Source of the DNA: Megaera polyxenophila | GTDB taxonomy: Bacteria; Pseudomonadota; Alphaproteobacteria; Rickettsiales; Rickettsiaceae | Direction: 5' to 3' | Assembly (NCBI RefSeq): GCF_029982035.1 | Contig: NZ_CP104166.1 | Location: forward strand, 1,054,001 to 1,118,000 | Length of the DNA: 64,000 nucleotides | Shown here: one piece after another, positions 1 to 9,568 of the stretch | Numbering within the stretch: the stretch's first letter is position 1 | Layout: every line of letters begins with the position of its first letter | Notes under the pieces: generated by a model | Seen by the model: the letters and a program-made list of their open reading frames with translations, nothing else | Database searches by the model: none | Told to the model about the DNA's origin: nothing | Position numbers and translations under genes: made by a program

Positions 1-879
1 CCACAAGAATACAAACAGCAAACAGCAAATTTTTAAAACAAACCAAATAAAACCCGGTATCAAATATAGAAAACTTATACCAAAAGGAGGTAGGTATCCT
101 CCCATGAAGAACGTCACTGTAATGGCGCTGACTAATATCATATTAGCATATTCACCGAGAAAAAATAAAGCAAAACTCATAGACGAATACTCAACATTAT
201 AACCTGCCACAAGTTCGGATTCAGCTTCTGGTAAATCAAAAGGCAAGCGATTGGTTTCTGCCAAAACAGAAATGAAAAATACCACTGCCATAGGGGCAAG
301 CAGCAGATGAATCCAAAATGGCATGTCTCGCTGGTGCTCAACTATTTCACTCAAATTTAGGCTTCCTGTTACAAGCAGCACTGTAACAATCACTAGCCCC
401 ATGGAAACTTCATACGATATCATTTGTGCTGAAGACCTAATAGCACCTAAAAAAGCATACTTAGAATTACTTGCCCAGCCAGCCATAATAATACCATAAA
501 CACCAAGAGAAGATACAGCCAGAACATATAGCACTCCAACATTCATATCAGATAACACCCACCCTTCGGAAAAAGGAATTACAGCCCAGCCGACTAGGCT
601 TAAAATGAAAGTAATCATCGGAGCAATCATAAACACTATTTTACTTGCTGGCGTCGGGACGATTGTTTCCTTAAATATAAGTTTTACCGCATCGGCAATT
701 GGCTGCAAGAGACCAAAAGGACCCACTCTATTAGGTCCTCGGCGCATTTGCATAAGCCCTATTACTCGGCGTTCAGCATAAGTTAAATAAGCTACTGATA
801 ATAGCAAAGGTAATACGATTAAAATTACCTTAAGAGCAATAAAAATTAATGGGACAACATATTCATAGAATAAATCCAT
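1..879 (-). CDS. nuoH: NADH-quinone oxidoreductase subunit H (NuoH), C-terminus outside window
   Basis: Membrane subunit of respiratory complex I that forms much of the quinone-entry channel and couples it to the proton pump. I translated it by hand from the ATG at 879 to the window edge (293 residues visible, no stop). It shows several hydrophobic helices, the early AERRVIG and RRGPNRVGPFG stretches and the loop ETNRLPFDLPEAESELVAGY, which are hallmark NuoH quinone-site sequences. The start lies 4 bp after the nuoG stop, so the two are one operon running leftwards out of the window. Only the last part of the protein is missing. Confidence 0.96.
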   Translation of the reverse strand, partial: MDLFYEYVVPLIFIALKVILIVLPLLLSVAYLTYAERRVIGLMQMRRGPNRVGPFGLLQPIADAVKLIFKETIVPTPASKIVFMIAPMITFILSLVGWAVIPFSEGWVLSDMNVGVLYVLAVSSLGVYGIIMAGWASNSKYAFLGAIRSSAQMISYEVSMGLVIVTVLLVTGSLNLSEIVEHQRDMPFWIHLLLAPMAVVFFISVLAETNRLPFDLPEAESELVAGYNVEYSSMSFALFFLGEYANMILVSAITVTFFMGGYLPPFGISFLYLIPGFIWFVLKICCLLFVFLW

Positions 880-883
880 CATT

Positions 884-3001
884 TTATGCTGCTCCCTCAA
901 TCGTTTCTTTAAGTTCTTGTGTTGCCTTCATCTCATTTATCGCCTTTGTGCATTTTACCATCGTAACAGAAGCCCGACTAATTGGATCTGTCATATAATA
1001 ATTCATAGCTACTTTTTCTAAAGGCTGCTTGCTCAGTTTTATGCTAGACTTAAAGGGTAGAAAATCATTAACCATGATCTCATCAATATGGTTAAATATA
1101 TCATATTCCTGTGCCATCATCTTGCGAATTAAATGCAGTTCATCTGCTTTAATCTCGAGACCAAGTGCTTCTGCAACCATATTAATAATTTCTATTCCGG
1201 TTTTAGCAGAACCTGCGGGAGATACCGCTGCTCGAGCAAACTGAGGTCTACCTTCCATATTAACATAAATTCCATCCTGTTCAGTATAAGCAGCTTCAGG
1301 CAAAATAACATCTGCTCTATTAGCTCCAGCATCACCGTGGTGTCCCTGATAAATGACGAAAGTACCTTCCCCTATTTGGCTTATATCAATATCATCTGCG
1401 CCAAGTAAATAGAGGATTTTGATTTCACCATTTTGGGTCTTTTTTAGGATTTCGGCAGTTCCAGTACCGGAATTACCATAAACGAAACCAAGGTCCAATG
1501 CCCCTACCATGGAAGCATGGTTATGCAAAATATTAAATCCATTCCAATTCTCTCGCACAATTTTGTATTTTGGGATAATTTTATGCAAAAGAGATAGTAT
1601 TGCATGAGCATCTGGGCGCACTAGTGCTCCATCCCCAACAATAATCATAGGATTAGCTGCTTTCTCTAGAAGTTTAGCAAATGCTAATATGGATTTATCC
1701 TTATTTTCCTCGTTACCAAGATTAATCGAAACTAAGCTTTCCAGGATATCAACATTCCTACCTAGTTCCATAATTTTATATGTTTGATTATCCGCTTCTC
1801 CAATTCTCCCAACAATCAAGTTTCCTGCTCTAACCATTTTACCAATTCGAGCGTTCAATACAGGAGCTACCTGTCTTGGATTAGCGCCTACAAGCAGGCA
1901 AACGTCAGCTTTTTCTATACCAGCGATAGTAGTGTTAAACAAGTAATTACCTCTAGCTGATAAATCAAATCTGTAACCAAGTTGATTAGCATCGCCCATA
2001 GCAGACCCAAGTTTGGAGAGCAATTTTTTCATTAAAAACATACTCTCACAAGGCGCGGTAAAGCCTGCAATAGCAGCAATAGCTGACTTATCGTGTGTAG
2101 AAGTGAATTTGTCAGCAATTGAAGAAAGTGCACTTTCCCAGCTTACTTCTTGAAAGCGACCACTTTTTTTGATATAGGGTCTATCCAGCCGTTGATTTTT
2201 TAGACCATCGTAAGAAAATCTTGCTTTATCAGAAAGCCATTCTTCATTTATATCTTCATTAAGTTTCGGCAAAATACGCATTACCTCCAGCCCCCTGGAA
2301 TCGACACGAATATTCGAACCAACAGCGTCCATAACGTCTATTGACTCAGTACCTTGCAGTTCCCAGCTTCGAGCAGTAAAGGCATAAGGTTTAGAGTTTA
2401 AAGCACCTACAGGGCATAAATCTATTACATTACCTGATAACTCAGAGGTAAGGGTTCTTTCCAGATAGCTCACAATTTCCATATGCTCTCCCCTACCGAT
2501 TGTTCCCATTTCTGGAATACCTGCAACATCAGTACAAAACCTGATACAGCGGGTACAATGTATACAACGCGTCATATGGGTCTCAACTAAAGGACCAAGG
2601 TTTTTATCTTTAACTGAGCGTTTGTTTTCAGAATATCTACTTTTGCCCTTACCATATTTAAAAGCTTGATCCTGCAAATCACATTCTCCACCCTGATCAC
2701 AAATTGGACAATCCAGAGGATGGTTGGCAAGCAAGAACTCCATTACCCCCTCCCGGGCTTTTATTACCCTTGCGCTAGTAGTATTAACTACCATGCCCTC
2801 ACTTGCCGGCATAGCACAAGACGCAACAGGTTTAGGAGATTTCTCAATATCAACTAGGCACATACGGCAATTACCAGCAATTTTTAGACGCTCATGGAAG
2901 CAGAAATGCGGTATCTCCAACCCGGCAGCTTCACAAGCTTGCATCACAGTCAGGCCTTCTTCTATTTCTACTTCTTTGCCATCAATAATTAATTTCGGCA
3001 T
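884..3001 (-). CDS. nuoG: NADH-quinone oxidoreductase subunit G (NuoG)
   Basis: Peripheral-arm iron-sulfur subunit of complex I that relays electrons from NADH towards quinone. The 705 residues start with a ferredoxin-like 2Fe-2S domain (Cys34, 45, 48, 62). A His-Cys cluster site follows (His94, Cys98, 101, 107), then a four-Cys 4Fe-4S site (CIHCTRCIRFC and later CPVG). The rest is a degenerate molybdopterin-oxidoreductase domain that no longer binds cofactor in this family. Length is normal. It is followed by nuoH after 4 bp. The divergent gene on the other side is pyrH, with a 243-bp shared upstream region. Confidence 0.97.
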   Translation of the reverse strand: MPKLIIDGKEVEIEEGLTVMQACEAAGLEIPHFCFHERLKIAGNCRMCLVDIEKSPKPVASCAMPASEGMVVNTTSARVIKAREGVMEFLLANHPLDCPICDQGGECDLQDQAFKYGKGKSRYSENKRSVKDKNLGPLVETHMTRCIHCTRCIRFCTDVAGIPEMGTIGRGEHMEIVSYLERTLTSELSGNVIDLCPVGALNSKPYAFTARSWELQGTESIDVMDAVGSNIRVDSRGLEVMRILPKLNEDINEEWLSDKARFSYDGLKNQRLDRPYIKKSGRFQEVSWESALSSIADKFTSTHDKSAIAAIAGFTAPCESMFLMKKLLSKLGSAMGDANQLGYRFDLSARGNYLFNTTIAGIEKADVCLLVGANPRQVAPVLNARIGKMVRAGNLIVGRIGEADNQTYKIMELGRNVDILESLVSINLGNEENKDKSILAFAKLLEKAANPMIIVGDGALVRPDAHAILSLLHKIIPKYKIVRENWNGFNILHNHASMVGALDLGFVYGNSGTGTAEILKKTQNGEIKILYLLGADDIDISQIGEGTFVIYQGHHGDAGANRADVILPEAAYTEQDGIYVNMEGRPQFARAAVSPAGSAKTGIEIINMVAEALGLEIKADELHLIRKMMAQEYDIFNHIDEIMVNDFLPFKSSIKLSKQPLEKVAMNYYMTDPISRASVTMVKCTKAINEMKATQELKETIEGAA

Positions 3002-3116
3002 TTTACCACCTAATAAAACCTACTTTCTATAACTTATTACATGATATATTATGGCTATTTAAAACTAAAGTTTTTTTAAATAATCCCGATTTTTATTAAC
3101 TGCTATTTTCTTGCAC

Positions 3117-3144
3117 TTGACAAAAATAATACTTGCTTTAGCAT
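3117..3144 (+). promoter_or_regulatory. candidate sigma-70 promoter for pyrH
   Basis: TTGACA at 3117-3122 and TAGCAT at 3139-3144, separated by 16 bp, lie in the nuoG/pyrH divergent spacer about 100 bp before the pyrH start. The -35 is perfect and the -10 is weak, so this is only a candidate. Confidence 0.35.
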
Positions 3145-3244
3145 GAACCAATAAAAAACTTAATTACATCTAACTCGAAAGCTAGGAAAATTCAAACCAT
3201 AACTGATTTATTTTTATTAATTTTGTATCATTGTAGTAAAATTT

Positions 3245-3961
3245 ATGTCAATAAACTGCAAAAGAGCCCTTTTTAAGGTTTCTGGTGAAGCTCTGATGGG
3301 AAACAAAAGTTTTGGACATGATTTTGAAACTCTCCAAACTATAGCAGAAGATATAAAAGAAGTTGTTAACCTTGGCGTGCAGGTATGCGTAGTAGTAGGA
3401 GGTGGGAACATTTACCGTGGAATTGATGCAGCCGTGCTAGGAATGGAAAGAGCAGCAGCTGACTACATGGGAATGCTAGCTACGGTTATTAATGCTTTAG
3501 CATTACAAAATACTATGGAAAAAACTGGCATATATACTAGAGTTCAGTCCGCAATCCCAATGACTACGATTTGTGAGCCCTTTATCAGACGACGAGCTAT
3601 AAGACATATGCAAAAAGGAAGGGTTGTAATTTTTGCAGCAGGAATTGGGAATCCCTTTTTTACAACTGATAGTGCAGCTGTGCTTAGGGCTATAGAAATG
3701 AATTGTGATATTCTGTTTAAAGGTACAAATGTTGACGGGGTTTACGATTCTGATCCTAAAAAGAACAAGGATGCCAAAAAATTTGCAGAACTAAACTATA
3801 CGGAAGCTTTAAGAGATAATTTAAAAGTAATGGATATGGCTGCGATTGCCGTAGCACGAGAAAACAATTTACCTATAAAAGTATTTTCTATAAAGAAACC
3901 AGGTAATTTTGCGCAGGTACTACAAGATAAAGGGGAATTTACTATTATAAAGGGCAATTAA
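3245..3961 (+). CDS. pyrH: UMP kinase
   Basis: Phosphorylates UMP to UDP with ATP in pyrimidine nucleotide synthesis; a cytosolic hexameric amino-acid-kinase fold enzyme. The 238 residues have the N-terminal KVSGEALMG phosphate loop, the VVGGGNIYRG segment, the AADYMGMLATVINALAL helix and the late GTNVDGVYDSDP nucleotide-binding loop. All are typical of bacterial PyrH and the length is normal. It is followed by frr after 28 bp, the common pyrH-frr pairing in bacteria. Confidence 0.97.
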   Translation: MSINCKRALFKVSGEALMGNKSFGHDFETLQTIAEDIKEVVNLGVQVCVVVGGGNIYRGIDAAVLGMERAAADYMGMLATVINALALQNTMEKTGIYTRVQSAIPMTTICEPFIRRRAIRHMQKGRVVIFAAGIGNPFFTTDSAAVLRAIEMNCDILFKGTNVDGVYDSDPKKNKDAKKFAELNYTEALRDNLKVMDMAAIAVARENNLPIKVFSIKKPGNFAQVLQDKGEFTIIKGN

Positions 3962-3989
3962 GTTTTAAGAATTTTACTAAGGAGGCATC

Positions 3990-4547
3990 ATGGATCAAGC
4001 ACTTAAAAATGATTTAACTGACAAAATGAATAAGGCAATTATTATTCTTGAGAAAGAATTATCCGGTCTTAGAACAGGAAGATCTTCAGCTAATTTACTT
4101 GATCCGGTCGTTGTCGAGGTCTATGGAAGTAAAATGCCTATATCCCAAGTCGGCACAGTTTCAACTCCGGATGCTAAGACCATATCCGTGCAAGTATGGG
4201 ATAAATCTATGGTCAAAACCGTTGAAAAAGCTATTGCTGATGCAAATCTTGGCCTTAATCCGAGTTCTGACGGCCAAATAATCCGAATGAGTTTACCTAT
4301 CTTGAGCCAGGAAAGAAGACACGAACTGGTAAAAATTGCTCATAAATACGGTGAAAATACTAAAGTTGCTTTAAGAAACATCAGACGAGACGGCATGGAA
4401 CATCTGAAAAAAATGGAAAAAGACGGCGCTATATCAAAGGATGATCACCATAATATTGGAGAAGAAATTCAAAAACTAACCGATGATTTTACAAGTAAAG
4501 TTGATCAGCATATAAAGACTAAAGAGGAAGAGATTTTAAAGGTATAG
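3990..4547 (+). CDS. frr: ribosome recycling factor
   Basis: Splits post-termination ribosomes together with EF-G. The 185-residue protein has the RRF signature: an N-terminal long helix with LSGLRTGR, the central VEVYGSKMPISQVG, and the C-terminal helical half with RRHELVKIAHKYGE and RNIRRDG. A strong Shine-Dalgarno AAGGAGG at 3979-3985 sits 4 bp before the ATG and fixes the start. It is co-transcribed with pyrH. A 119-bp spacer with no obvious terminator hairpin separates it from nusB. Confidence 0.97.
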   Translation: MDQALKNDLTDKMNKAIIILEKELSGLRTGRSSANLLDPVVVEVYGSKMPISQVGTVSTPDAKTISVQVWDKSMVKTVEKAIADANLGLNPSSDGQIIRMSLPILSQERRHELVKIAHKYGENTKVALRNIRRDGMEHLKKMEKDGAISKDDHHNIGEEIQKLTDDFTSKVDQHIKTKEEEILKV

Positions 4548-4666
4548 GTAACAACTCTATTAGTTAATATTACCGCAAGAAAAACCGCAGTTTTAAAAAT
4601 AACCCCGATGCGTTTTTATAGATAGTTTAAGCTTCCAAGCGGTCTAATTCATAAAACAAAACATAT

Positions 4667-5143
4667 ATGAACCAACAAATAAGCACTAAATCAATTGCGC
4701 GAATTGCAGCTATTCAAACTTTGTATCAATTTGCCAGTTCCCAAGATACGCTCGATATAAATTCGGTATTGCTGAGAATAAAAGAGTTTTACAAAGACGT
4801 AGATTTTAAAAGCGACCACGATATTGATCAAAAGAGTAAACTCAAACTTAAACCAAGCTATAGCTATTTGGATGAGCTAGTAAAATATACTCATAGTAAT
4901 TTATTAGAGATTGACGAAGAAATATCTCGATTTCTTACTAAGTCCTGGACTATTACTAATTTGCCTATGCTTCTTCATGCCGTGTTAAGAGTCGGTATTT
5001 GCGAGCTTGCTTATTTTCCGGAAACTCCTAAAAAAGTAATAATTAACGAGTATACTGATATAGCAAATGATATGCTAGATGAAAATGAAATTGGATTTAT
5101 AAATTCTATTTTACATAATTATGCACAGTCAGGACAAAAATAA
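4667..5143 (+). CDS. nusB: transcription antitermination factor NusB
   Basis: RNA-binding antitermination factor that acts on rRNA transcription with NusA, NusE and NusG. The 158 residues match the all-helical NusB family: the start SIARIAAIQTLYQF, and the C-terminal motif AVLRVGICELAYFPETPKKVIINEYTD cut here to its recognisable parts LRVGICEL and VIINEY. The middle insertion (about residues 30-55) is polar and longer than in E. coli. Its 3' end is close to rlmE. Confidence 0.93.
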   Translation: MNQQISTKSIARIAAIQTLYQFASSQDTLDINSVLLRIKEFYKDVDFKSDHDIDQKSKLKLKPSYSYLDELVKYTHSNLLEIDEEISRFLTKSWTITNLPMLLHAVLRVGICELAYFPETPKKVIINEYTDIANDMLDENEIGFINSILHNYAQSGQK

Positions 5144-5150
5144 CCTATTT

Positions 5151-5864
5151 ATGTCTATATCTAGTGGTTATCGGGGTAAATTTACTAAAGTTAAAACTGC
5201 AAAAGGGAGAAAAAAATCTTCAACTCTCTGGCTTATGCGTCAGCTTAATGATCCTTATGTTGCCAAATCAAAATTAGACGGTTACAGATCACGGGCAGCT
5301 TATAAGCTACTTGAAATAAATGAAAAATTCAGGGTACTAAGCCCAGGAATGAATGTTGTAGATCTTGGCGCAGCACCTGGAGGATGGAGTCAAGTAGCAG
5401 CTAAAATCATTCAATCAAACAACAAAAACGCCACAAATAAGCTAATTGCTATCGACCTGCTACCTATAGACCTAATAGCCGGAGTAGTTAACTTACAGAA
5501 AGATTTCTTTGCTGATGATGCAAAAACTTTAATAATCAATAATTTGGACAATCAACTTGCCGATGTAGTATTAAGTGATATGGCAGCTAATACTACCGGA
5601 CATAGTGCTACAGATCATTTACGAATAATTGATCTTTGCGAAAATGCTTTTCAGTTTGCCATAACTATCCTTAAACCTGGAGGACATTTTATTGCTAAAA
5701 TTTTCAGAGGCGGAGCAGAAAATGATCTGCTGAATAACATAAAACAAAATTTTACAACGGTTAAGCATTTTAAGCCTGATTCAAGCCGCAAAACATCCAG
5801 TGAATTTTATTTAATAGCACTAAAAAAAAATAGTTTACTCTTACTTTCTATAGATATATTCTAG
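5151..5864 (+). CDS. rlmE: 23S rRNA (uridine-2'-O)-methyltransferase RlmE (FtsJ/RrmJ)
   Basis: Methylates U2552 (E. coli numbering) in the 23S A loop late in 50S assembly. It contains the SAM-binding VDLGAAPGGWSQVAA and the K-D-K-E catalytic set: Lys in KSKLDGYRSRAAYKL, Asp in SDMAAN, Lys in FIAKIF, Glu in SSEFYL. I place the start at the ATG at 5151 rather than an upstream ATG at 5121, because the shorter protein begins like other RlmE proteins and avoids overlapping nusB. The last nine residues are unusually hydrophobic (LLLLSIDIF) and may be a small 3' extension. Confidence 0.93.
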   Translation: MSISSGYRGKFTKVKTAKGRKKSSTLWLMRQLNDPYVAKSKLDGYRSRAAYKLLEINEKFRVLSPGMNVVDLGAAPGGWSQVAAKIIQSNNKNATNKLIAIDLLPIDLIAGVVNLQKDFFADDAKTLIINNLDNQLADVVLSDMAANTTGHSATDHLRIIDLCENAFQFAITILKPGGHFIAKIFRGGAENDLLNNIKQNFTTVKHFKPDSSRKTSSEFYLIALKKNSLLLLSIDIF

Positions 5865-5915
5865 CTCTACATACTATCAAATATTTCAAAAATTAAACCA
5901 AATTATAATTATTAA

Positions 5916-8066
5916 GTGCATTTAGACCATCAAAAGATACTAGAAAAATACAAATCTTATAATATAACAGTAGACGAAGCAAAGATAAAAAAAGCTGTTG
6001 AATTTGCTATAAAATACCATGGTATACAACAAAGGGCATCAGGCGTTCCTTATTATTCTCATCCTCTTGAAGTAGCTGAAATAATTGGAGAAATGCGTTT
6101 GGATACAGATTCCATCATTACTGCTATACTACACGACACTATTGAAGATACAGACTTAACACTTGAGGAAATCGAAGAGAATTTTGGCAAAGATGTCGCA
6201 AAATTAGTTGATGGTGTTACTAAACTTACAAAAATAAAATTTCACGAAGATAATGTTCGTCAAGCTGAGAATTTTCGAAAATTGCTAATAGCACTGAGTG
6301 ATGATATCAGAGTTTTACTTATTAAACTTGCTGATCGTCTTCACAATATGCGTACCATAGATTTTATTAGTAATCCGGAAAAAAAGAAAAAAATAGCCTT
6401 AGAAACCCTTGAACTATATGCACCGCTAGCTGAAAGAATAGGAATGCAACAAATAAAAACGGAATTGCAGGATATTTGTTTTGGAATATTAAACCCAGAT
6501 ATTAGAGAATCAATAGTTCAGAGATTTAAATCCATTGAACTTGAATCCGGACAAAATAAGCTTATCCCACAAATTATTAATGAGCTACAAAAAACTCTTG
6601 AAGTACAAGGCTTAAAAGCAGAAGTTTCTGGAAGAAAAAAAACTCCTTATTCCACGTGGATGAAAATGAAGCAAAAAAATATTAGCATAGAACAATTATC
6701 AGATATAATAGCTTTCAGAATAGTAGTAGATAATGTTGAGAATTGTTATAGAGCCCTTGGTATAATCCATACAAGCTATAAAATGATTCCTGATAATTTT
6801 CAAGATTTTATCAGCACTCCTAAAAATAATGGATACCAGTCTCTCCACACAGTGATTATCGGACCATTACTCCAAAAAGTTGAAATCCAAATTAGAACCC
6901 ACAAAATGCATGATATAGCAGAGCTTGGAGTAGCCGCTCATTGGCGTTATAAACAATGCCATGATAATAGTCTCGACACTACGCAATACGTATGGATTAG
7001 AGAATTGCTTTCAATTTTAGAACAAAATAATGATCCAGAAACATTTCTCCAAAATACTAAATTGGCAATGTATTATGATCAAGTATTCTGCTTTACACCC
7101 AAAGGTAAACTTATAGCGTTACCTAAAGGCGCTACTACCGTTGATTTTGCTTATATGGTACATTCTGATATAGGGAATAAATGCGTAGGTGCAAAAGTAA
7201 ATGGCAAAATAGTACCTCTTAAAACTCACCTTGTTAATGGTGATCAAGTAGAAATAATCACTTCTAAACACCAAACAGTTTCACTTTCATGGGGAAAATT
7301 TGTTGTTACAGGTAAAGCAAGAGGAGAAATTCAAAAAGTTATTCAACAACAATTAAGGGGGCAGCACATAAAGCTTGGGAAAACAATTATCTATAAAGCC
7401 CTAAAAGCTAATAAAATAGAAGACGAAACTAAAGCTATAGAAGCAGCGTGCAAGTTCTTTAGCAAAACCTCTGATGAATTATTTTTTGCAGTGGGAGAAG
7501 GTACAATTACCAGGGAGGAAGTAGTAAAGCTCGCAACTGTTAAAAAAAGTAGATTAAGCTCAACTTTATCTTTACTAAAATTTACAAAAAAAGCTCCTTC
7601 CACAACGGAAGATGAAAATGTAATACCTATTAAAGGCCTTATACCAGGTATGGCTATGCATTATGCGAAATGCTGTCACCCTCTTCCAGGGGACAAAATA
7701 GTAGGTATAGTACACACAGGAAGTGGAATTACAATCCATACATCTGATTGCGAAATGCTAAACAATTTTGCTAGTATGCCAGAAAGAATCCTTGACCTTA
7801 CCTGGGATAACAATAAATCAAATATTCCTTTTATTTCTAGGATAAAAGTTTTGTTATTAAATGAACCAGAAAGCCTTGCTATTTTAGCCGGAGAAATTGC
7901 TAAAAATGGAGGGAATATAACTAATTTTAAAATTTTAAGCCGTAACAGCAACTATTTCGAATTGATATTTGACGTAGAAGTTAAATCGTTAGCGCATATA
8001 GAAGTGATAATAAATGCTCTGAGAATCAAAGAAGCTATTCAATACGCAGATAGGGATAGAAATTAG
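5916..8066 (+). CDS. rsh: bifunctional (p)ppGpp synthetase/hydrolase (RelA/SpoT homologue)
   Basis: Makes and degrades the stringent-response alarmone. The GTG at 5916 opens a 716-residue, full-length protein. The hydrolase HD domain has His49, His73-Asp74 (HDTIED) and the KLADRLHNMRT loop with Asp140 and Asn144. The synthetase domain keeps LSDIIAFRIV, NNGYQSLHT and EIQIRTHKMHD with the catalytic Glu. A TGS domain (near 385-445), a CCHPLPGD region and a C-terminal ACT domain follow. Both active sites look intact, so it should be bifunctional. Many Rickettsia genomes carry only fragmented spoT genes, so an intact one is notable. Confidence 0.95.
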   Translation: MHLDHQKILEKYKSYNITVDEAKIKKAVEFAIKYHGIQQRASGVPYYSHPLEVAEIIGEMRLDTDSIITAILHDTIEDTDLTLEEIEENFGKDVAKLVDGVTKLTKIKFHEDNVRQAENFRKLLIALSDDIRVLLIKLADRLHNMRTIDFISNPEKKKKIALETLELYAPLAERIGMQQIKTELQDICFGILNPDIRESIVQRFKSIELESGQNKLIPQIINELQKTLEVQGLKAEVSGRKKTPYSTWMKMKQKNISIEQLSDIIAFRIVVDNVENCYRALGIIHTSYKMIPDNFQDFISTPKNNGYQSLHTVIIGPLLQKVEIQIRTHKMHDIAELGVAAHWRYKQCHDNSLDTTQYVWIRELLSILEQNNDPETFLQNTKLAMYYDQVFCFTPKGKLIALPKGATTVDFAYMVHSDIGNKCVGAKVNGKIVPLKTHLVNGDQVEIITSKHQTVSLSWGKFVVTGKARGEIQKVIQQQLRGQHIKLGKTIIYKALKANKIEDETKAIEAACKFFSKTSDELFFAVGEGTITREEVVKLATVKKSRLSSTLSLLKFTKKAPSTTEDENVIPIKGLIPGMAMHYAKCCHPLPGDKIVGIVHTGSGITIHTSDCEMLNNFASMPERILDLTWDNNKSNIPFISRIKVLLLNEPESLAILAGEIAKNGGNITNFKILSRNSNYFELIFDVEVKSLAHIEVIINALRIKEAIQYADRDRN

Positions 8067-8508
8067 GAAGCTGCTAAATATATGCAGTTCAAATTTTTGC
8101 TGGAGTCAGATAGCTAAAATTACACCATAAGCTATTAAAAAATTTTATTGTACCAAAGCAATTTTGTTTATACCCCTATAATACATGATCTTAATTTAAC
8201 ACGGCCTTATTGGTAAAGGTAAAGCAGAATAGCAGGAAAACAAAACTATCTTAATGATTTCTTTAGCCCGCTGTTCAGCTCTCCATGCATCTATACCTTA
8301 ATTTAATTCATTATAACTGCCAATAATTTTTCTCTGCGTTTGTAACTACATTATTACCCACCTAATTAGTAATAGATTTCTTGATATGCAGCATCGGACT
8401 TGGTTTTGATAAAAAATTCCACAAGAAAGAAAACAGTTACACGTTAATTATTAGCTAATTTTTGCATGTTTTTTTATTCCATCAAACAATATAGGTTTTA
8501 GTGGGCTT
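8067..8508. other. decayed spacer with possible minus-strand coding remnants
   Basis: There is no intact gene in these 442 bp. On the minus strand one short reading frame around 8210-8290 reads like protein (GIDAWRAEQRAKEIIKIV) but is closed by stops on both sides. Another stretch near 8380-8420 is similar. This is consistent with a degraded gene in the same accessory patch as the neighbouring HTH genes, but I cannot name the family. Confidence 0.4.
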
Positions 8509-8666
8509 TCAATGAGCTGCTACTAATTCGTTAAAATCGATGCTACGGTTTTTCTTTATATAGTTTTCGATCTCTTGCTCCTGTTTTTTCCTTGCTTTTC
8601 TCTAATCTCCAATTTATCCAAAATGAAAACTAGAGAGTCCTTGAGTTTATCTACTTTCTGTTCCAT
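8509..8666 (-). pseudogene. small coiled gene broken by a one-base frameshift
   Basis: The ATG at 8664-8666 overlaps the end of the upstream HTH gene by 20 nt. It reads 36 codons (starting MEQKVDKLKDSLVFILDKLE) and stops. Shifting one base in the A-rich run after EKQ opens a clean frame, KKQEQEIENYIKKNRSI then DFNELVAAH, ending in TGA at 8509-8511. Joined, this would be a roughly 55-60-residue charged helical protein translationally coupled to the HTH gene. The family is not recognised. The indel lies in a homopolymer, so a sequencing error is possible. Confidence 0.5.
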
Positions 8667-9066
8667 TAGAATATCCTCTTATATTTCCTTCAGCGATTTT
8701 ATCTTTTAACAATAATCTGATAAGCTGATTAATAGCATTCTGATATTCTAAACTATTAAGCCGCATAAAATTACGGACAATCTCCTTACGTATTTCCTCC
8801 TGATCTATCGGCAGCTGATATGTGACTTCAGTTTCTAGCCCCTCATAAAAGTAAGATACTCTCTCACCGAGCGCTTTAGAGATTAAAATTAACCTTCCTA
8901 TTGAAACTCTATTTTTTCCTTTTTCATACTTAGAAAGTTGCTGACCGGTTATATCAACAGCTTCTGAGAGTTGCTTACGTGAAAAACCTTTTGACAACCT
9001 TAAAGAAGCTATTTTATTACCGATAAATTTGTCTATTTTTGCTATATAATCATTTTTACGTGCCAT
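8647..9066 (-). CDS. XRE-family helix-turn-helix regulator
   Basis: A 139-residue DNA-binding protein. Residues about 14-70 form a classic Cro/CI HTH: IASLRLSKGFSRKQLSEA, then ITGQQLSKYEKGKNRVS, then LILISKALGE. The C-terminal half is helical and probably mediates dimerisation. Such genes in Rickettsiaceae are often tied to mobile or conjugative elements, and the surrounding DNA (a frameshifted partner, decayed spacer, an IS) fits that. It is divergent from the second HTH gene across 502 bp, and its targets are unknown. Confidence 0.85.
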   Translation of the reverse strand: MARKNDYIAKIDKFIGNKIASLRLSKGFSRKQLSEAVDITGQQLSKYEKGKNRVSIGRLILISKALGERVSYFYEGLETEVTYQLPIDQEEIRKEIVRNFMRLNSLEYQNAINQLIRLLLKDKIAEGNIRGYSNGTESR

Positions 9067-9568
9067 TATATTGTCCCCTTGTTTTAATTTAAAATATTAA
9101 TCCGTTTAGAAATTTATTCCAAAAAGACGTTTTACTTTCAAAAAGAAGTGATAAAACTCAAGGAAATTTGGCGTAAGCCGAAACATTAACCCAGTTTAAA
9201 TTAACCATATTAGTTAACAATAAAAAACTTTTACAACGTAGGTTTTGGATAAGAAATAAATTACTCCGATCAAATTTGTTATTTTGTTGATTTGGCTTGT
9301 TGTAGGAGTCTCTTTTATCTGTTATACTCATAATGTCACACCATTGTGTTGTTATTATATTGTTTTTTTGTCGCCATACTTATTTAACTGGTAGCTGTAC
9401 TAGCAATTTCACATCCACTACAAGGTAACTACCAATCGGTTTAATTAAATTACAAGTTATTGATGATGTATCATTTAATAATAATGATGTTGATTTAGCT
9501 GTCAACATTTAATTACTTATTAAGTTAATATCTCAATTAATTATTAAGAAAAGGTTTTTCTGAGAATT
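9067..9568. other. spacer between divergent HTH genes
   Basis: No gene is seen in these 502 bp. They are strongly AT-rich. A short inverted repeat GTTGA/TCAAC (9489-9493 and 9502-9506, 8-bp loop) lies 60-80 bp before the rightward HTH gene and could be an operator, but it is short enough to be chance. Confidence 0.4.

Noticed and set aside
5121..5150. Earlier ATG for rlmE overlapping nusB
   Set aside because: The added ten residues do not resemble RlmE, and the ATG at 5151 gives a standard start.
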